From contig CAZYXO010000024.1 in the NCBI GenBank assembly GCA_964651315.1, positions 1-13,954 on the forward strand: a stretch of DNA of 13,954 nt. Reading direction: 5' to 3'. Of this stretch, positions 12,801 to 13,954 are shown piece after piece. The stretch's first letter is position 1, and each line of letters starts with the position of its first letter. A model generated the notes under the pieces. It made no database searches. It saw only the letters and a program-made list of their open reading frames with translations, and was not told where the DNA came from. The translations under genes were made by a program, and so were the position numbers. Origin of the DNA: CAZYXO01 sp964651315 (GTDB lineage Bacteria > Bacillota_I > Bacilli_A > RF39 > UBA660).

Positions 12801-13954
12801 TTATTTGGAAATTAATACAACACGAAACCCATTTAATTTATTATTATCGGCCCAACCATGCGTATTATTAAAAGCAAAGATTCCTACATCATAATTTGCA
12901 AAGTATCCTCCACGTATTGACCAAGCGGTTCCATTTTCCACCAGTTGTGATGTATCATTATACCAAGAACCAGTATTTATATCCAAATACTTAACAATTT
13001 CTTTTGTGGCATCACCTAATTTTCCTCTAACAAATGCTTCAGCGTTATTATCTGATATTCCATATTCATATAAATTATAGTATTTATTAGAAGGCATATT
13101 AGTATCATCAAATCTACTTCCAGAGTATTGTGGTACATTTGTTCCTTCATCCTTAATTACTCCCATTGTGAATTCAAGTACACCTCCAGCCATATCATAA
13201 ACTCCATATATATTTTTTGTCGTTGATGCTAATATTCCTAAAGAAGTGTTATATTCATTACAAATTGTTCCTGGTGAAAAATTATTAATACCTTGTGGAC
13301 CACAACCAGTTACTGGAAAAGAACTTAAAATATCATTTGTTCTTATCCCTTTGCTATTTAGCATTACTTGCGAACAAACTCCATTATTACATGTACCATA
13401 TTTAGAATGAGAAAGATAAGTTACTGCTCCCCATTGCATATTTGTAATCATTATACTTTCAGTTTCTAAACTTAAATTATGATAATTACTGTTACTTAAA
13501 TCAGTTGCAATAACATAATAACGATAAGGATAATGATAAGTTATTGGATATAAATTTGGTTTTATATATGCTCCTTTACTCATATCATAAGCACCATAGT
13601 TTACTTGTTCATTAAATATTGTGCTTCCAGTTTCAAATTTTCCTATCCAGAATCCATTTAATTCTTCTTCTCCAAAAGTAAATGAAGGATGAGTTAAATA
13701 GTCACCATTTGTATTTCCTAATACTTTTCCTACATTTTTATTCTCAAATTCTATTATTATTTCTTGTTCATTACTAGTTTGTGTTCCATCATTATTTACA
13801 TTCCATAATTTATATCGATATCTTGGTATATAAACAAAATATCCCATTACATCATCATTATCAATTATATCTCCAACATTTTTTGCTTTATATGTTGTTA
13901 GTTCTGATGGTACAATTGTTACTGCATTCGCCCACTGTTTTTCTTCATAATCAT
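12801..13954 (-). CDS. Large FGE/SUMF1-like (C-type-lectin fold) protein, C-terminal part; 5' end off the right edge
   Basis: Open from the right edge to the TAA at 12801, about 384 visible residues. The frame is continuous past the ATG at 13847, and upstream codons (DYEEKQWANAVTIVP and onward) are protein-like, so the true start is outside. Motifs of the formylglycine-generating-enzyme family are ELNGFWIGKFE, NIYGVYDMAGGVLEFT (compare GLYDMSGNVWEW), and a C-terminal block of IRGGYFANYDVGIF... ending in NGFRVVLIS. Four cysteines, TCNNGVC and TGCGPQG...TIC, could form disulfides outside the cell. Such domains are often carried on long surface proteins of gut Bacilli, sometimes behind a type IV pilin leader, but the N-terminus needed to see that is missing. 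It is probably not a sulfatase-activating enzyme, because the canonical catalytic cysteine pair is not evident. Confidence 0.7.
   Translation of the reverse strand, partial: DYEEKQWANAVTIVPSELTTYKAKNVGDIIDNDDVMGYFVYIPRYRYKLWNVNNDGTQTSNEQEIIIEFENKNVGKVLGNTNGDYLTHPSFTFGEEELNGFWIGKFETGSTIFNEQVNYGAYDMSKGAYIKPNLYPITYHYPYRYYVIATDLSNSNYHNLSLETESIMITNMQWGAVTYLSHSKYGTCNNGVCSQVMLNSKGIRTNDILSSFPVTGCGPQGINNFSPGTICNEYNTSLGILASTTKNIYGVYDMAGGVLEFTMGVIKDEGTNVPQYSGSRFDDTNMPSNKYYNLYEYGISDNNAEAFVRGKLGDATKEIVKYLDINTGSWYNDTSQLVENGTAWSIRGGYFANYDVGIFAFNNTHGWADNNKLNGFRVVLISK

Noticed and set aside
12801..13954. Diversity-generating retroelement target
   Set aside because: The fold would suit one, but no reverse transcriptase, template repeat or variable-region duplication is visible in the window.
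1..13954. Mycoplasma-type code (UGA as tryptophan)
   Set aside because: Tryptophans in conserved motifs are TGG, the LRR gene ends in TGA, and all genes have normal lengths with UGA as stop.
1..13954. CRISPR arrays, tRNA or rRNA genes
   Set aside because: No regular repeat-spacer pattern, cloverleaf sequence or rRNA-like segment was seen on either strand.

Overview
The window is a piece of a low-GC (very AT-rich) Bacillota genome, most likely an uncultured gut Bacilli lineage related to the RF39/Erysipelotrichia/Mollicutes side of the class. The reasons are AT-rich codon use, Shine-Dalgarno sites of the AGGTGATT/GGAGG type, a T-box leader on ileS, endospore genes (sigG, spoIIM, ylmC/ymxH-type), and UGA read as a stop (the LRR gene ends in TGA, and Trp is encoded by TGG). 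Two runs of exactly 100 N (2468-2567 and 11101-11200) mark it as a gapped draft or metagenome scaffold.

Layout, left to right. (1) 1-1938: the 5' part of ileS on the minus strand, with a promoter and a full T-box leader. The encoded IleRS carries an altered GxHH class I signature in place of HxGH. (2) 1940-3640: a BspA-type leucine-rich-repeat fragment and mnmA, separated by an N gap. They read as one frame only across the Ns. (3) 3843-4414, plus strand: a yefM-yoeB toxin-antitoxin pair with its own promoter and an 11-bp tandem repeat between -35 and -10. (4) 4421-7580: spoIIM, a 33-residue membrane microprotein on the opposite strand, then pilD (prepilin peptidase) and pilC (type IV pilus/T2SS inner-membrane platform). 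The pilC promoter is overlapped by a 41-bp perfect palindrome. (5) 7611-9327: an intergenic stretch with a 14-bp direct repeat that may be an insertion-sequence end, a GluP-like rhomboid protease, and a divergent small membrane protein. (6) 9319-10920: the cluster ylmC-lspA-rluD, tightly packed and overlapping. (7) 10958-11711: an ORF6N-domain gene interrupted by the second gap. (8) 11915-12765: sigG with a sigma-G-like promoter and a strong terminator. (9) 12801-13954: the C-terminal part of a large FGE/SUMF1 (C-type-lectin-fold) protein running off the right edge.

How it fits together. In Bacillus subtilis the chromosome reads sigG-ylmA-ylmC-...-ileS-ylyA-lspA-ylyB(rluD). Here sigG, ylmC, lspA, rluD and ileS are all on the same strand in the same general order, except that ileS lies after rluD and far away. 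Accessory genes (ORF6N, rhomboid, pilus genes, toxin-antitoxin, LRR protein) sit between them. This looks like a conserved sporulation/envelope backbone that has taken up cargo. pilC and pilD form a minimal pilin assembly and processing pair. The large FGE-fold protein at the right edge is a possible, unproven, client surface protein.
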